Source: Culex pipiens pallens (taxonomy: Eukaryota; Arthropoda; Insecta; Diptera; Culicidae). Taken from it: a stretch of DNA of 64,000 bases. This document shows positions 1 through 10,990 of the stretch, piece by piece. The notes beneath the pieces were generated by a model. It made no database searches. It saw nothing but the letters and a program-made list of their open reading frames with translations, and was not told the origin of the DNA. A program made the translations under genes and the position numbers. The stretch is from assembly GCF_016801865.2 (NCBI RefSeq), contig NC_068939.1, forward strand, positions 132,093,116 to 132,157,115, given 5' to 3'. How positions within the stretch are numbered: the stretch's first letter is position 1; every line of letters starts with the position of its first letter.

Positions 1-1080
1 TCCCGGCCAATCCGTGGTGGGACGTGGCCATGCATGCAAAGGGTAAGGGGTAGGGGGATCAAGACGAAGAGCGAGCGGCTTTTCCCAAAATTTAATGGAA
101 CCGTAATTAAGAATGTTAATTAAAAATATATTATTCGCTGCTGGCATCTGTTTTTTCCACGCGCTTCGTTTTCTTTGTCACTTTGCTGGGAGAAAACTTT
201 TCGCCAAGCCTCGAATGAGCCCAATCCTGAAGGCTCGTGCGAGCTCAAAGGGGTCGCCAAGGGGCGTGCGGATTGGCGGAAAATTGGAAAATGGAGAGAA
301 AATTAGATTTTTCCCATATGTGTGTAAGCGCCACAGTCGTCGTTCGTCGACGTTCAGAAGAGTTCGGGCAGGGCCCACATTTCCACTCCCGAGCAGCTCG
401 CGCTCGTTAATTAATCTTGGGAAGCGTTTAACCCGTGAAGGCTTCTGGACGATCTGGGTTTGGGCACACATGTGTGGGCTTATGTGCTTGTGATTATATT
501 TGCCCTCTCGGGAAGGGGAGATGAAATTTCTCTTTGTTGAATAATGGATGTCGGATGGGGACCGCCAACGGCGTAATGGGTTTGGTTCCCGGAGCACTTA
601 CTTGGGTGAAATTTTGTCGAACCATCAGAGGACTTTCGGTGGTATCACTTATGTTTTTTTCTGGTAATTTTTAAGTAATTAGAGGCTTGGGATTTGCTCG
701 TATTGCTGAGAAAGTTAATTTTGTTTTGATAAGCTTCAAGTGTATCTTCTACAAATGGACGTAGCATGTATTGATTCTTCAAATCCACAGCTTTTTTTTC
801 GCTAATCGCTGTATAACACTCTAAAATTATTTAAACAAAAACACTTTGATGTGTCGCATAGAGCGTCCAATTGTTCTGATCCTGGTTTTGGTTAATATTT
901 TGCATCAAAATAGTATAAAATAGCAACTATAATGGTCAAAATAAGCGTTAGGATCAATTAAGCCTTGGATGCTTGTAAAAAAAATATAACTTCAAGAAAA
1001 TATATAAATTTTCTAATTATATAAGCTGTCTTCGAATTCGTTCAAAATATCAAAAAATTATGATTAGTATTTTGTATTGA
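1..1080. other. No gene seen; GC-moderate block then AT-rich spacer
   Basis: The first 600 bases are GC-moderate and look single-copy. Overlapping open frames on both strands (about 126 and 139 codons) run through them, but they overlap each other, resemble no family I know and show no splice signals, so I do not call them genes. From about 620 the sequence becomes AT-rich with nothing recognisable. Confidence 0.4.
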
Positions 1081-1082
1081 TA

Positions 1083-1756
1083 ACATCATGATTCGCATTC
1101 CCGGACGCTTTGAAACCCGGACACCTCATCTTGTTTTATCAATTATTTGGATATAAGTTCGCATCATGAATGTCAAAACTGTGTTATTTGATGAATTCTA
1201 ACATCAACTTTCATTTTAGGTTTGTTTGAACGCTGTAGTTAATGTCAAAGTAATTGAATAAAATAAAATTATAAGATTACCAAAAATGCGAAACATTTCA
1301 CGTGAAATATTTCATAGGCGTCCAAAGCACCGGGAAGGCAAAGCAGAAATTCATGGTTTTGATTTCCTAAAATTCTAGCAAATTTTTATATAAAATATCG
1401 ATTGTTTTGATGTTAACAGCTTATTTGAGACCTAAAGAATGCCACTCACTAACATTTCAGTCCAAATTTGTGCGATTCATTAGCAAAAACGAGTGTCCGG
1501 AATTCGAAGCAAAAGTGTCCGGATTTCGAATCAGCTTTTATCAGTGTCCGGGATTCGAATCACAACAAGTCATTATAATTTTCAAATTCTGATGAAAATT
1601 TGTTAGAAAAGACATATTTTGCATGCATTCTCTTAAAACTGACTGTTAATACTACATCCTGATGATATTTCTTCATTTCCAACTTATTACATGATTTTTT
1701 GTCAGCTATAACGAAAATGATATGCTACTAAGTGTCCGGATTTCGAATCATGACGT
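1083..1756. mobile_element. TA-flanked MITE, family with ACRTCATGATTCG ends
   Basis: The ends are inverted repeats. The left begins ACATCATGATTCG and the reverse complement of the right begins ACGTCATGATTCG, each followed by a CCGGAC-rich stretch. The element is flanked by TA at 1081-1082 and 1757-1758, which is the Tc1/mariner-type target duplication. It encodes no transposase, so it is non-autonomous. A second copy lies in inverse orientation near 30.63-31.48 kb, which supports the boundaries. Confidence 0.75.
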
Positions 1757-1758
1757 TA

Positions 1759-2483
1759 TGAAGTAGCTAGGTATATTTTTTTTAATCACATTATTTGGAA
1801 AGTGAGTAAAATGAATCCATGCTCCAAAACGATAAAATTGCTTTTGAATACGTCTCTGTGACCAGTTTGAGAGAATATGATAAAGAATAAAATTGATAAT
1901 TTAGTTGAAATGAAAAAAAAAAACATGTTGCAAATATGTTTTTCATGGCAATTTTAAATTTACCTTAAAAATCTGCTATTCACTTGAATACCATTTTTAT
2001 GTAATCACAACTCAAAGTTTTCAAATGTTTGGAGCGAGTATTTGAAATATGTTTGCATTTTTTCGGCACTTTTTATATAACACGAATAAGTTTTTTTTAT
2101 GATTTTTTCATGTTTCGGTTAAAAGAGTTTTGATAGAAAAAAAAGTTGTTTTGTAGTTTCAGATTTAAACCTTACGCCCTTGGTAGCTCTAGTGCTCTAT
2201 AAATTTTTAACTTTTGACGGTAATTTCTCGAACACTTTTAAACAAGTTAACCTAATATTTCTAGCAAAAATCCTCTTAGAGACATTTAATGATACCAATT
2301 CAATTTTCATCCAAATTGTTCATGGTAAAAAAAACGTAAAAAAAACCATTTTGATCTTGGCAGGAAGAGTTACCTTATTTTCAAATGATATAACAAGAAT
2401 TTTCGTTTAAAAAGCTTATTAAAATTTTAATAGTTTATTTTCATTTCATAATATCGAAAATTTTGTTACCCAACAAATAAACA
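1759..2483. other. AT-rich spacer, nothing recognised
   Basis: Low-complexity AT-rich DNA with short poly-A and poly-T runs. I see no gene, RNA or clear repeat boundary in it. Confidence 0.4.
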
Positions 2484-2721
2484 CACGCAGAAAAATGTTT
2501 TGTAGAATTAGCCTGTACGAGGTTTGTTTCAACAAAAATTTTGTTGAATATAATCAACGCCGATTTTGTGTTGAAACAAACCTTGATTTTCTCAATTCCA
2601 CAAAAATCTTTTGTTGTTTGGAAAATGTTGCTTTGACGTTTAGCGTTGATTCAACAAAAATCTTGATTTTCAAATCAACAAAATGTTTTGTTGATTCAAA
2701 CATGCCTTATTTTTCTGCGTG
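2484..2721. mobile_element. Small MITE with CACGCAGAAAAAT ends
   Basis: Perfect 13-bp terminal inverted repeats, CACGCAGAAAAAT at the left and its complement at the right, enclose 238 bp. The interior is built from repeated TTGTTGATTC/AACAAAA motifs in both orientations. The flanks are CA rather than TA, so the target duplication is uncertain; one base may have mutated. There is no coding capacity. Confidence 0.65.
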
Positions 2722-2871
2722 CAGATCTATTCCTAGTTGTGAATGCTTCAGAAATTAATATCAGTAAATTGAACTAAATAAAATAAATTTAGTTCTATCA
2801 TTATTATTTTTTGTAAGTTTAAAAAAATGTACCAAAAAATTAAGAAAATGTATACTACCGCTAGAATTAAG

Positions 2872-2955
2872 GGAATTCCCGTAATTTTAGAAATTTCCCG
2901 GGAAACGGGAAATATTTTTTTTCGGGGAATCCCGGAATTTTTTTCCCGGGATGGG
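2872..2955. repeat. Cluster of CCCGGGAATTCCC-type palindromic motifs
   Basis: Several short variants of GGGAATTCCCG, TTCCCGGGAA and TCCCGGAAT sit within 85 bases of otherwise AT-rich DNA. A denser cluster occurs at 53335-53435, and single relatives lie near 24820 and 13600. The function is unknown; it is probably a degraded dispersed repeat. Confidence 0.45.
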
Positions 2956-3358
2956 AAATTGAACGCTCTAGTGTCGCATGAGACAACTGGTCACTTTTTT
3001 CATCGAAATTACTGAGAACGAGCTTCAAAAAGTTACGTGAATCAGAAGTCATTATTTACGATAAGGTCAGTGACGTTCCCAGATTCTTAAATAAGGGATG
3101 CACTCATATGATAATATATTAGATAACAGAATTTGTGGATGACCCCCGGTCAAATCTAAAACATTCAAAATTTGTTAAAAGCCTGGAAGTACTCTGTTCG
3201 ATTAAAATTTATGGTAAATGATTATATTTAAGTGCTTATTTAGTGTTCATCTTTAGCATTTATGAAAATATTGTTTTCAAATAGTTGTGAAAATTCTCTA
3301 TAAATTTCATTTAAGGTCATTCAAAATTAGAAAATTGGTTGCTGCCTTGCAAAGAATA

Positions 3359-4034
3359 CCCGGGCAGACGGTGATAACAAAATTCATGCCATTTCAATAA
3401 CAAATACTGATAAAATAACAGAAAGTGTTATGAAATCTTCTTGATAAATCCATTTTTGCATAAGGATTAATAACAGTTTATGTTATGGGTCTCGTGGCGC
3501 AGGGGTAGCGGCTTCGGCTGCCGATCCCGATGATGCTATGAGACGCGGGTTCGATTCCCGCCTTATCCACTGAGCTTCTATCGGATGGTGAAGTAAAACG
3601 TCGGTCCCGGTTTCTCCTGTCTCGTCAGAGGCGCTGGAGCAGAAATCCCACGTTAGAGGAAGGCCATGCCCCGGGGGGCGTAGTGCCAATAGTTTCGTTT
3701 TTTTTTTCGTTATCATAACACAAATTGTTATTGGTCTGATATTGGGTGAAAGACAAAACAACATGGGAATAACATTTTTTGTTATGGAAGAATACCTCCA
3801 ACTGTTATTAGGATGATCGGATTAGTTGCTAAAATAACAAAAAATAATAACAAAGATTTGTTCGAAAAATAACTAAAAACGTTTTCAGTCTGTTATTACA
3901 ATAACAATCCAATAACAGAAAAAAAATAATAACGACGAATAACAAATCCTGTTATAAATAACATTAAATGTTATTGGCCTAGTATTTTCAAATATCAAAA
4001 AAAAATATTTCCACGTTATTTCCGTCTGCTCGGG
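3359..4034. mobile_element. TA-flanked MITE interrupted by a SINE
   Basis: The terminal inverted repeats are CCCGGGCAGACGG at the left and, reverse-complemented, CCCGAGCAGACGG at the right, both running on into an ATAAC motif. Flanking TA dinucleotides are at 3357-3358 and 4035-4036. The interior is full of ATAACA/TGTTAT motifs. A tRNA-derived SINE at 3487-3708 was inserted later, so the element itself is about 450 bp. It has no transposase. Confidence 0.75.
3487..3708 (+). mobile_element. tRNA-derived SINE
   Basis: The 5' head carries an RNA polymerase III A box (TGGCGCAGGGG, 3495-3505) and a perfect B box (GGTTCGATTCC, 3548-3558), as in tRNA-derived SINEs. The body contains an ATCGGATG...CGTCGGTCCCGGT segment shared with the SINE at 15.3 kb, and the 3' end is a T-rich tail. 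GTTAT on both sides (3482-3486, 3709-3713) is a likely short target duplication. The tRNA fold is too degenerate for a functional tRNA gene. Confidence 0.75.
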
Positions 4035-4036
4035 TA

Positions 4037-5600
4037 AAAATGGATAAAAATTAGTTTATCTTAGTGTCATCCTACTAGCCTTTGTTTTTCAATAGTCAAT
4101 AGCTACGCAATAATTCGTCAGAATTTCAATGTAAGAGAATGAAATATTTGTGAAATTTTCCGATCTTTCCGTTTTTTTCAATTTTAAAATCTAGTTTTAT
4201 GATTGAACAATACCAAAATATGGATTGTGGAATTATTAATGTCAGCTTTCGACACTTTTCCAAAATTGTTAATTTTTCAAAAAATTGTATCTCTTCGGAA
4301 AAAAATAGTCAGTTATTCTGTTTGGCTCAAATGATGCATTTTTATGTCATAAAATATTTTGCAGACATATTTTTTCCTGAATTCTTCTTATCTACACCGA
4401 CAACTTAGCTGAAGATATCATATCGATCATTTCCGGTTTTCGTAGAGAATTGTTGATTGTACTTAAGAGTTTACTAAAAGATTTCAGATAAATCCGCCCA
4501 TTTATAAAGATGGCCCTCTTTCATTCCTTGAAATTTGACTTCAAGTCAAATGCAAAAAGAAAACCGACTCGAAAAAAAAGCTCAAAATTAATCCACAGTT
4601 GTTCTCTGGTTTATATTAGGTTCAAATAAAATTCTTATATTTTCGGTCCGACGCTCTAAAAAATTCCTTTGAAAATATTTCAGAAACTGCAAAATATAAC
4701 TTTTGGAAAATCATCCACACTGCAACTTAAATTTTTTTTGGGACGCTGCAAAAAAATCAAATTAAAAAGATTGCTTAAATTTCGATTCCTAAAAAAAAAT
4801 AAAGATTATTTCTTGAAAATTCAATAACTTAACGTCAAAATGTTTGCCCTTTTTGATCTCCTAAATCAAATCAACAAAACAACAAGAACAAAATGACATT
4901 TAAAGATTTGTTGCTTTTTTGAAACGTATTGAAAAGTCAAGTACTCAGAAAATTAAATGGGAAATTAAAATTGTAACAAAACTTTATTCTATTTTATTAA
5001 GTTATATTAGTTATAATATACATAAAACTTAAAATCGAATCCAACCAAGAATCAAACCTTATTATGTTTAAAATGAACTTTAATTTTGGCTCCTCTAAAC
5101 CAAATTCAGATTCAGTATGGTGGTTTGACCCTTTTAAGTTTGTTCCACGATAGTTTGATAAAGCTAAACTAAAAAGAAACGAATTGTCACTTTTTAAACT
5201 GCACTTATGCCCCAAAAAGCTTCGGTTAACACTCCATAATCCAAGGTACTGAAATAGTTGGAACGATTCATATGAAGTTCCATCTTTTTTATGCTTTGGA
5301 TGTTGAGTGGATGTTAAACTGAAAAGTTACCCCATTCGTTTGACGAAATCACATTTAATTACCAGTTATATTACTTTGTTGTTTTTATGTTTTAAACTAA
5401 TACCAAATTGTTAAAAGTTTTTACCTCAATTTTGCATTACAGGAATAAAATGAAAGACGAAACAATATAATACAAAAGTATCATGTTGTCATCGCCAACA
5501 TCGAAGTGGATTTTATTCCGGAAACTTCGAACCCATTTCAGCTCACTCGAAAGTACCAAGTTTCCCTGCCATTTTCAAAGAATCGGTACAATTTTAATTA
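4037..5600. other. AT-rich spacer with a weak MITE relic
   Basis: Mostly unremarkable AT-rich sequence. Around 5130-5350 there are degenerate motifs (AGTTTG, AAACTAAAAAG, CATTCGTTTGAC) like those in the MITE at 41051-41285, suggesting an old diverged relative. Confidence 0.35.
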
Positions 5601-6310
5601 AGTTTATCCAACGAACGGCCCCCTTCACATACACATGCTGTGGTGGGTTTGGTAGCTGAACCATTAGCCTGCCTGCCTGCCGGTCTTTGTCGAGTACCCT
5701 CTTCTTAGCAAAACATTTCCACCCACACCCCTTTCTTGGCGGTCCCACGTGTTTCCCCCTAGGGATTCACATATGTGAAAAACCATCCCTCTATTAGGCT
5801 AAGGGTTTGCGAGGGTGGGGGAAAAACTTTCGAGTTTTCTATATCGACGAAACCGTCACGCACCACTCTCACACACACACACACACTCGTAAAATACAAT
5901 TACTGCTAGCCGAACCCCGAGCTTTACGTCCACAGGTCCTAGCTATAGTAGCAGCTACTACGCGTTCGTACCCGCTACCGAAAAACCAACCAAAGACCCC
6001 GCCACACTCTGTTCAACCTGCCGTTCCCCTCCTGCGCAACGTCCTCACATGCGTTCGAAAATAAATGCTAGAACACCATCCCGGCATCCAAATCATGCAA
6101 AGAAGCAGTAGCAGCAGGAGAGAAAGTTTTTGTTCCGACGACGACGACGACGTCCGTTGCCATATCAGCCAAGTTGGCAGCAGCCACCACCCCCTCGAGT
6201 TGAGTCTCGAGTGGCGATGGTGGTGGCGATCCTGACATGTCCTGATGGCAGAGGCAGCTAGCACAGTTGGGGTCGTTGGGGTGAAACTGACTTAATACTT
6301 TTTGCATAAC
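5601..6310. other. GC-richer, apparently single-copy block downstream of the F-box gene
   Basis: Contrasts with the AT-rich surroundings. It contains a short CA microsatellite at about 5868-5886 and a CGACGA repeat near 6137-6150. Short open frames are present on both strands but have low-complexity composition and no recognisable domain. It could be regulatory or non-coding exon sequence; nothing here is decisive. Confidence 0.35.
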
Positions 6311-6355
6311 AATATATAAAGAAACATATTTGTTTTGCGGTTGTCAATCCTTTTT

Positions 6356-6361
6356 TTTATT
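6356..6361 (-). terminator. Poly(A) signal AATAAA of the F-box gene
   Basis: On the minus strand AATAAA begins about 12 bases after the TGA stop of the F-box gene and is followed by an A-rich stretch. It is a canonical hexamer in the right place, giving a very short 3' UTR. Confidence 0.6.
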
Positions 6362-6372
6362 TATCGCTTTTT

Positions 6373-7518
6373 TCATAGAAACTCTTCCAAATCATCCCCA
6401 TAGTCGCTTAGGTCAAAACTCTCATCGCTAACTACATCATCCGACGCCACTACCAATCTTCCAAGATCATGATCCAACGCCAGGTATGGTCTATAAACAA
6501 TATCGTTATTAAATCTGCACTTACTAGTCACAATGCAGCTGTTCGTTACATTTGGCCACGATTTAAAAATCTTCTCCTGCAGTCCCGTTGAATCATTGGT
6601 GATGATCTGGGCCGTCGAAAGCGTCTTGCAGTGGTTTAGAGCCGCAGCCAGGATTTCCGGATGACAGTGTTGAATATTCAGGGAATCGATGTGCGTCAAC
6701 TTACTGAAGGTATCGTTCCATGGAAGCCTAGCTTTGCAAGCATCGGCTATTTTAAGCTTCTTGATAGACTCCAGCCCTGTGGGAAGTAGCTTGTCTAGTG
6801 ATTTATCGGCTAGGGTTACTTCCAAAGATTGCAGTTTCGTGCAATCTTGCAGAACGAGAGATCCCAGTTCGGCATACTTTCTGCTGGTCAGTTGATCCTG
6901 GCCATAGTATTGATCCCAGTAGGATAGTTTGGTGCAGAAATCAACCTTTGCCTCAGTCAAATTGGGCGCACGGACGTTGAAAACAGAGTTTAGCTTTGTT
7001 GGGATCGGGAAGTCCATGCATGGTTTCGATTCCTGCCAGCTGAAGACTCTGACATTCGGAAGACATAGCTCGAACCTGCTTTCTTCTTGCTCGACACAAT
7101 CACAGGATTCAAACTTGATGTGAAGCTCAACCAGCGAAGTGAACACATCTAAAAATGACGTGTAAAACGCAAACAGTTTATCGGCACCATTTACGATCAA
7201 AAAGAGCTTTTTTAGCCTAAACTTGTCCTTGGAGATATTAACTAACTCGTACAGTTCCTCCAGATCCTCACGAGTAGCGGTGTCCATGATCCACATTTCG
7301 ATAGCTTTATAGCTTCTGGTCGATTGAGTCAGCAACGAAGTGAAGCTGGCTCCACATGGCAATCGAAGGACTACATTTCGTAACGACACTAGAGGTGCAA
7401 TGGATGCATTCCAATCTTGGCAGACTGTAGCCATTTCCAGCATCTTGGGTATTGGAAGATAGTTGAAAATGTGCTGCTTCACTTCCAGGGGGAATAAATT
7501 GAAATCCATTATTTTCAC
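6373..7518 (-). CDS. F-box domain protein, probably with degenerate leucine-rich repeats
   Basis: A single uninterrupted 381-codon frame. Residues about 5-45 fit an F-box (FNLFPLEVKQHIFNYLPIP, then a CQDW motif); this is the helical domain that binds Skp1 in SCF ubiquitin ligases. The remainder has leucine-rich-repeat-like spacing (LRNVVLRLP, LKKLKIADACKA, IDSLNIQHCHPEI), which in F-box proteins usually recruits the substrate. The C terminus is strongly acidic (DLSDYGDDLEEFL). There is no signal peptide or membrane segment. The start is the first ATG after a TATA/Inr promoter; an in-frame methionine two codons later is an alternative. The gene has no introns and stands alone, with transposon-rich DNA upstream and a GC-richer block downstream. 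The F-box assignment is fairly secure; the substrate and exact orthologue are unknown, so no symbol is given. Being intronless, it could be a lineage-specific or retro-derived copy. Confidence 0.85.
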   Translation of the reverse strand: MKIMDFNLFPLEVKQHIFNYLPIPKMLEMATVCQDWNASIAPLVSLRNVVLRLPCGASFTSLLTQSTRSYKAIEMWIMDTATREDLEELYELVNISKDKFRLKKLFLIVNGADKLFAFYTSFLDVFTSLVELHIKFESCDCVEQEESRFELCLPNVRVFSWQESKPCMDFPIPTKLNSVFNVRAPNLTEAKVDFCTKLSYWDQYYGQDQLTSRKYAELGSLVLQDCTKLQSLEVTLADKSLDKLLPTGLESIKKLKIADACKARLPWNDTFSKLTHIDSLNIQHCHPEILAAALNHCKTLSTAQIITNDSTGLQEKIFKSWPNVTNSCIVTSKCRFNNDIVYRPYLALDHDLGRLVVASDDVVSDESFDLSDYGDDLEEFL

Positions 7519-7554
7519 TGTTGATTATAACTTGTTGATGAATTGCTTGTGGTT

Positions 7555-7591
7555 AACTGATGTAATACTGCATGATTAGAATATACTTATA
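7555..7591 (-). promoter_or_regulatory. TATA box plus TCAGTT initiator of the F-box gene
   Basis: On the minus strand a TATAAGTATA box (7582-7591) lies about 33 bases upstream of the A of a TCAGTT initiator (7555-7560). Arthropod core promoters typically pair TATA with TCAGT at about this distance. The start site would be near 7558, giving a 5' UTR of about 40 bases before the ATG at 7518. Confidence 0.55.
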
Positions 7592-7599
7592 CTGCCATA

Positions 7600-8119
7600 T
7601 AAAGATACCTTGTTTTTATGGTAAAAGTATTTCTATCAGGTATTTTCATTTCATTTTGAGGAGTTGCAGGTAAATTGTAATTTCAGTCACAACGAAGTTC
7701 CAGATTTAAACGAGGAGGGAGATCATTTAAAAAAGCAAGTATTTTCCTTCCTATTTTAGTTTAAGGATTAATAGGGCAAATTTCATTAGAATGTTGATTG
7801 CAGCTGTCCCCAATCCGGTACCAGTCAAACCAGTGGTCCTCATCCAACTGAACGTCACGGACCGTTTTGGCAATAGTAAAATGAAATAAAATTTACCAAA
7901 ACTTGTAAAATTTAATAGTGAATTTGAATTTAAGTTTAAGCATTTTTCCTTTTTGCGCAACTTTTTTAATTTATATTTAAACATTATAACATGCTTTAAA
8001 ATTTTCAAACAAAAACTTTGCAAGCACATCTTTTATTAACTCCCTTGCAATAAAATGTTCTATCCCATATCAAATTTTCATTCATTTCGGTAGTTTTATT
8101 CCTATTAATGTACAATTTA
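7600..8119. other. AT-rich upstream spacer
   Basis: No gene recognised. A 92-codon minus-strand frame here has AT-biased composition and no known domain. Confidence 0.35.
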
Positions 8120-8121
8120 TA

Positions 8122-8372
8122 TACTGCCGCTCTAATCGTGTCCGTCCCATATGTAAAAACAGCAAGCCGAGAAAAACGCGTGTCAAAGTTGTCCCGCCCA
8201 TAAGGCTACGTGTTAGAATTTTACGAAAAAGTGGATTTTCTCCGGCTTTCTAGAACAAAGTACTACATTTTATTGGCTTTTCTGATAGTTTATATGATTT
8301 TGAACCAAACTGCATCATTACCTCAAAATTGACGAAATTACATATGGGATGGACTCGCTTCGAGCGGCAGTA
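8122..8372. mobile_element. TA-flanked MITE with TACTGCCGCTC ends
   Basis: Inverted ends of about 35 bp: both begin TACTGCCGCTC and continue into a GTCC-CCCATATG segment with a few mismatches. TA flanks the element at 8120-8121 and 8373-8374. It is 251 bp and non-coding. A partial relative sharing the internal TTTCTAGAACAAAGTAC and TTGAACCAAACTGCATCA motifs lies at about 40695-40840. Confidence 0.75.
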
Positions 8373-8855
8373 TAATTCTAAGATTTTTTGATAGATACAT
8401 TTGATTTAATTTAGAAAATAGTGGTATTTGATTTTTTTTTGATTTTTGATTTGAAAAAAGATTTTTGCTGAACAATAAAGATCATGTTGTAATTATTAAA
8501 ATTAGTATTCTAAGTTTATTGTATATTTTTTTCTTAATCAGTACGACCATAGATTGCTAAGTCTATGGTGCAACTTTGCAACAAGAAGTTCAATGGAAAA
8601 TATTCCAGATTTATCATCATTAATTAAGCTGTAAGAGATTAAGTGTTGTACTTTTTTAAAGCATTTAAATAAGAAAAAAATACAAATTATAGTGGTTAAT
8701 TTAAGTGACAATAATAATTTTCCGCAAGAAATTCGACAAATTCAAAAATTCAAAATAGACAAATTTAATCATGGTTTACGATTGTTGCTAATTTACTGCT
8801 TGATTCTGAAAAGATACTTTTGACTCGAGTTATCTTTCGCATTTAATTTGATGTA

Positions 8856-9060
8856 CACAGAAAAAAATGATGGTAATATTCATCAGGAAATGGTGACAGA
8901 TTTTGTGTCTAAAAAAATGATTAATTTTACCCCAGATAATGATAAATTTTCATCAGGTTCACATTTTTACTCATTTTTTATGTAATATTACTCAAAAAAA
9001 GAGGTAATATTCAACCTTCCAAATTTTCAACATTCCAAAATTCAACTTTTTTTTTCTGTG
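8856..9060 (+). mobile_element. CACAGAAAA-type MITE, copy 1
   Basis: Begins CACAGAAAAAAATG and ends with the inverted TTTTTTTCTGTG, flanked by TA on both sides (8854-8855, 9061-9062). The interior has the family motifs GGTAATATTCATC and TCACATTTTTAC. It is 205 bp and non-coding. It belongs to a family with four full copies in this window. Confidence 0.8.
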
Positions 9061-9214
9061 TATGAACATTATTTCTTTTAAATTAAGTACTCTCCTGTTT
9101 TCAATAAACAAATTAAGTCAGAGCTTCTATCTTTGAACTTGACTTTTCCTTGATCTAAACCATTCAATGTTTTTTACGTTGTTTAAATTCCTTTGGAGAA
9201 TGCGATAATGCTCA

Positions 9215-9439
9215 CACAGAGACAAAAAAGTTTAATTTTAGATGGTTGAAAATTTGGTTGGTTGAATATTACCTCGTTTTTAGTAATTTTACCTAACAAA
9301 TGTGTAAAAATGTGAACCTGATGAAAATTCACCAAAAAAACTGATGAAAATTTACCAGTTTCTGGTGTAATATTACACATTTTTTTACACAAAATCTGTC
9401 ACCATTCCTTATTGAATATTACCAACTTTTTTTTCTGTG
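9215..9439 (-). mobile_element. CACAGAAAA-type MITE, copy 2
   Basis: Inverted relative to copy 1, with the same internal motifs reversed. The right flank is TA (9440-9441); the left flank reads CA, probably a mutated TA. It is 225 bp. Confidence 0.75.
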
Positions 9440-9729
9440 TAATCAAGACTTTCTTAACCGTTGTAAGTATTTTTTTTATGTATAACTTTTTTTTATTAGG
9501 TCTTCTTAGGTGCTGCAACCAGGTTAGGGCTAAGGTTTTTATAAGTATTGTGGGTATCAAAATTCAGTTGTTTGTTACTATCATTTTTTCATAGCTGTTT
9601 TTACCTTTTTAATTTATAAAGAAACTTGTTCATTCTTTTCCTTAAGAACTTTTAGGACTTCTAAGTGGGCCGTTATCTTTTATAGTTTCAAAACAAGCTT
9701 GCTGGCCACACAGAAGACCATCAAGATTA

Positions 9730-9950
9730 CACAGCAGAAAAAAGGTGAATTTTTGAATGTTGAAAATATTTGAGGTTGAATATTACCCCTTTTTTGAGTA
9801 ATATTACCGAAATAATGTTTAACAATGTGAACTTGATGAATATTCACCAGAAACTGATGAAAATTCATCATTTTCTGATGTAATATTAATTTTTTTTTGA
9901 CACAAAATCTGTCACCATTTCCTGATTTATATTACCATATTTTTTCTGTG
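9730..9950 (-). mobile_element. CACAGAAAA-type MITE, copy 3
   Basis: In the same orientation as copy 2 and flanked by TA on both sides (9728-9729, 9951-9952). It is 221 bp. Three copies within 1.1 kb suggest local hopping or target preference. Confidence 0.8.
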
Positions 9951-9952
9951 TA

Positions 9953-10990
9953 CTGTTTTAAACTAACTGGTATTAAAAAAAATCTAAAAGAGAAATTGTA
10001 AAAAATACGTATTTTTGTTTTTTAGGAAAAAAATTGTGCTTAAGCTTAGTGTTGTGCAAAATCTGCTACTGCAGATGTATAAGTTTATAAAAGTCTGGTT
10101 CAGGCAGAAAACTAAAATATTGTCAATCAATTAAATTTTTAGATTTAAAACCCAAATGTCTAATCTACAATCCTAAACATTTTTTATGAAGTGCTCCGTT
10201 TTTTAATTATAGGTAATGTTAGGTGTTGGTTAGGTGCATTTTTGTTAATCCTGTTTGTATCAGATTTTAAAATTACTTCATGCTGGATATTGGCTGGATA
10301 AGCAACCCATAAAAAAATGTGAAAAGCTAATAAAACTTGCAGCATTTTTTTGACTTTGTTGATGAGCCTATCGCTGAGTTACAGCCTTTTAAAGTTTAAG
10401 TTTTGACCAGAATTGGTTTTTTGTCAGTGCGATATTTTGGATATTTTGAAAATTGGTCACTCTATTTTTGCCAAAAATCAACTTCTTTTGTTTCTGATTT
10501 GGCACCACCGTAAACTCAAGCCTAGATGATGCCTGTTTTAATCCCCGAAAACAAATAAAGAAGTATTGTTTATTTTGGAAATTCATATTTCAGTGATAAA
10601 AAAATCAGTTTATAAAATCAGATTTTTTCCGTGTACCTATTTTTTCTGAAATGTTCTAATAACCTACACCTTTACCAAAACTAGAGCGACTAAAATTTTT
10701 CCAAATTCAAATATTTATAAATCCATTGTAATCTCGATAAAGTTTACAAAACACTACAGAATTACTCAAAAGGTTGTAAAGAATTGACTCCAGCTCGTTA
10801 TCGTATAGCTTGAGTGACTATATTTGACAGGTTTGTTGGTATACTGCTGTAACAAGCAAGATGTCGGCGAATTGTGATCCAGAATAACATCTCCATAGTT
10901 TCAATAAGTCTACCATGACTACATTGCTGAAACAATAGGCTGTTCTGAATAATCCAACAACTCCCGGGTGTTAAAATCTGTGGGGTCATT
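9953..10990. other. AT-rich spacer, nothing recognised
   Basis: No convincing gene or element boundary. One end motif (TTTTTTCCGTGTA near 10625) resembles a MITE terminus, but I could not find its partner. Confidence 0.35.

Noticed and set aside
2495..2758. 87-codon frame across a MITE
   Set aside because: It runs through the inverted repeats of the 2484-2721 element and reflects its TTGTTGATT repeats.
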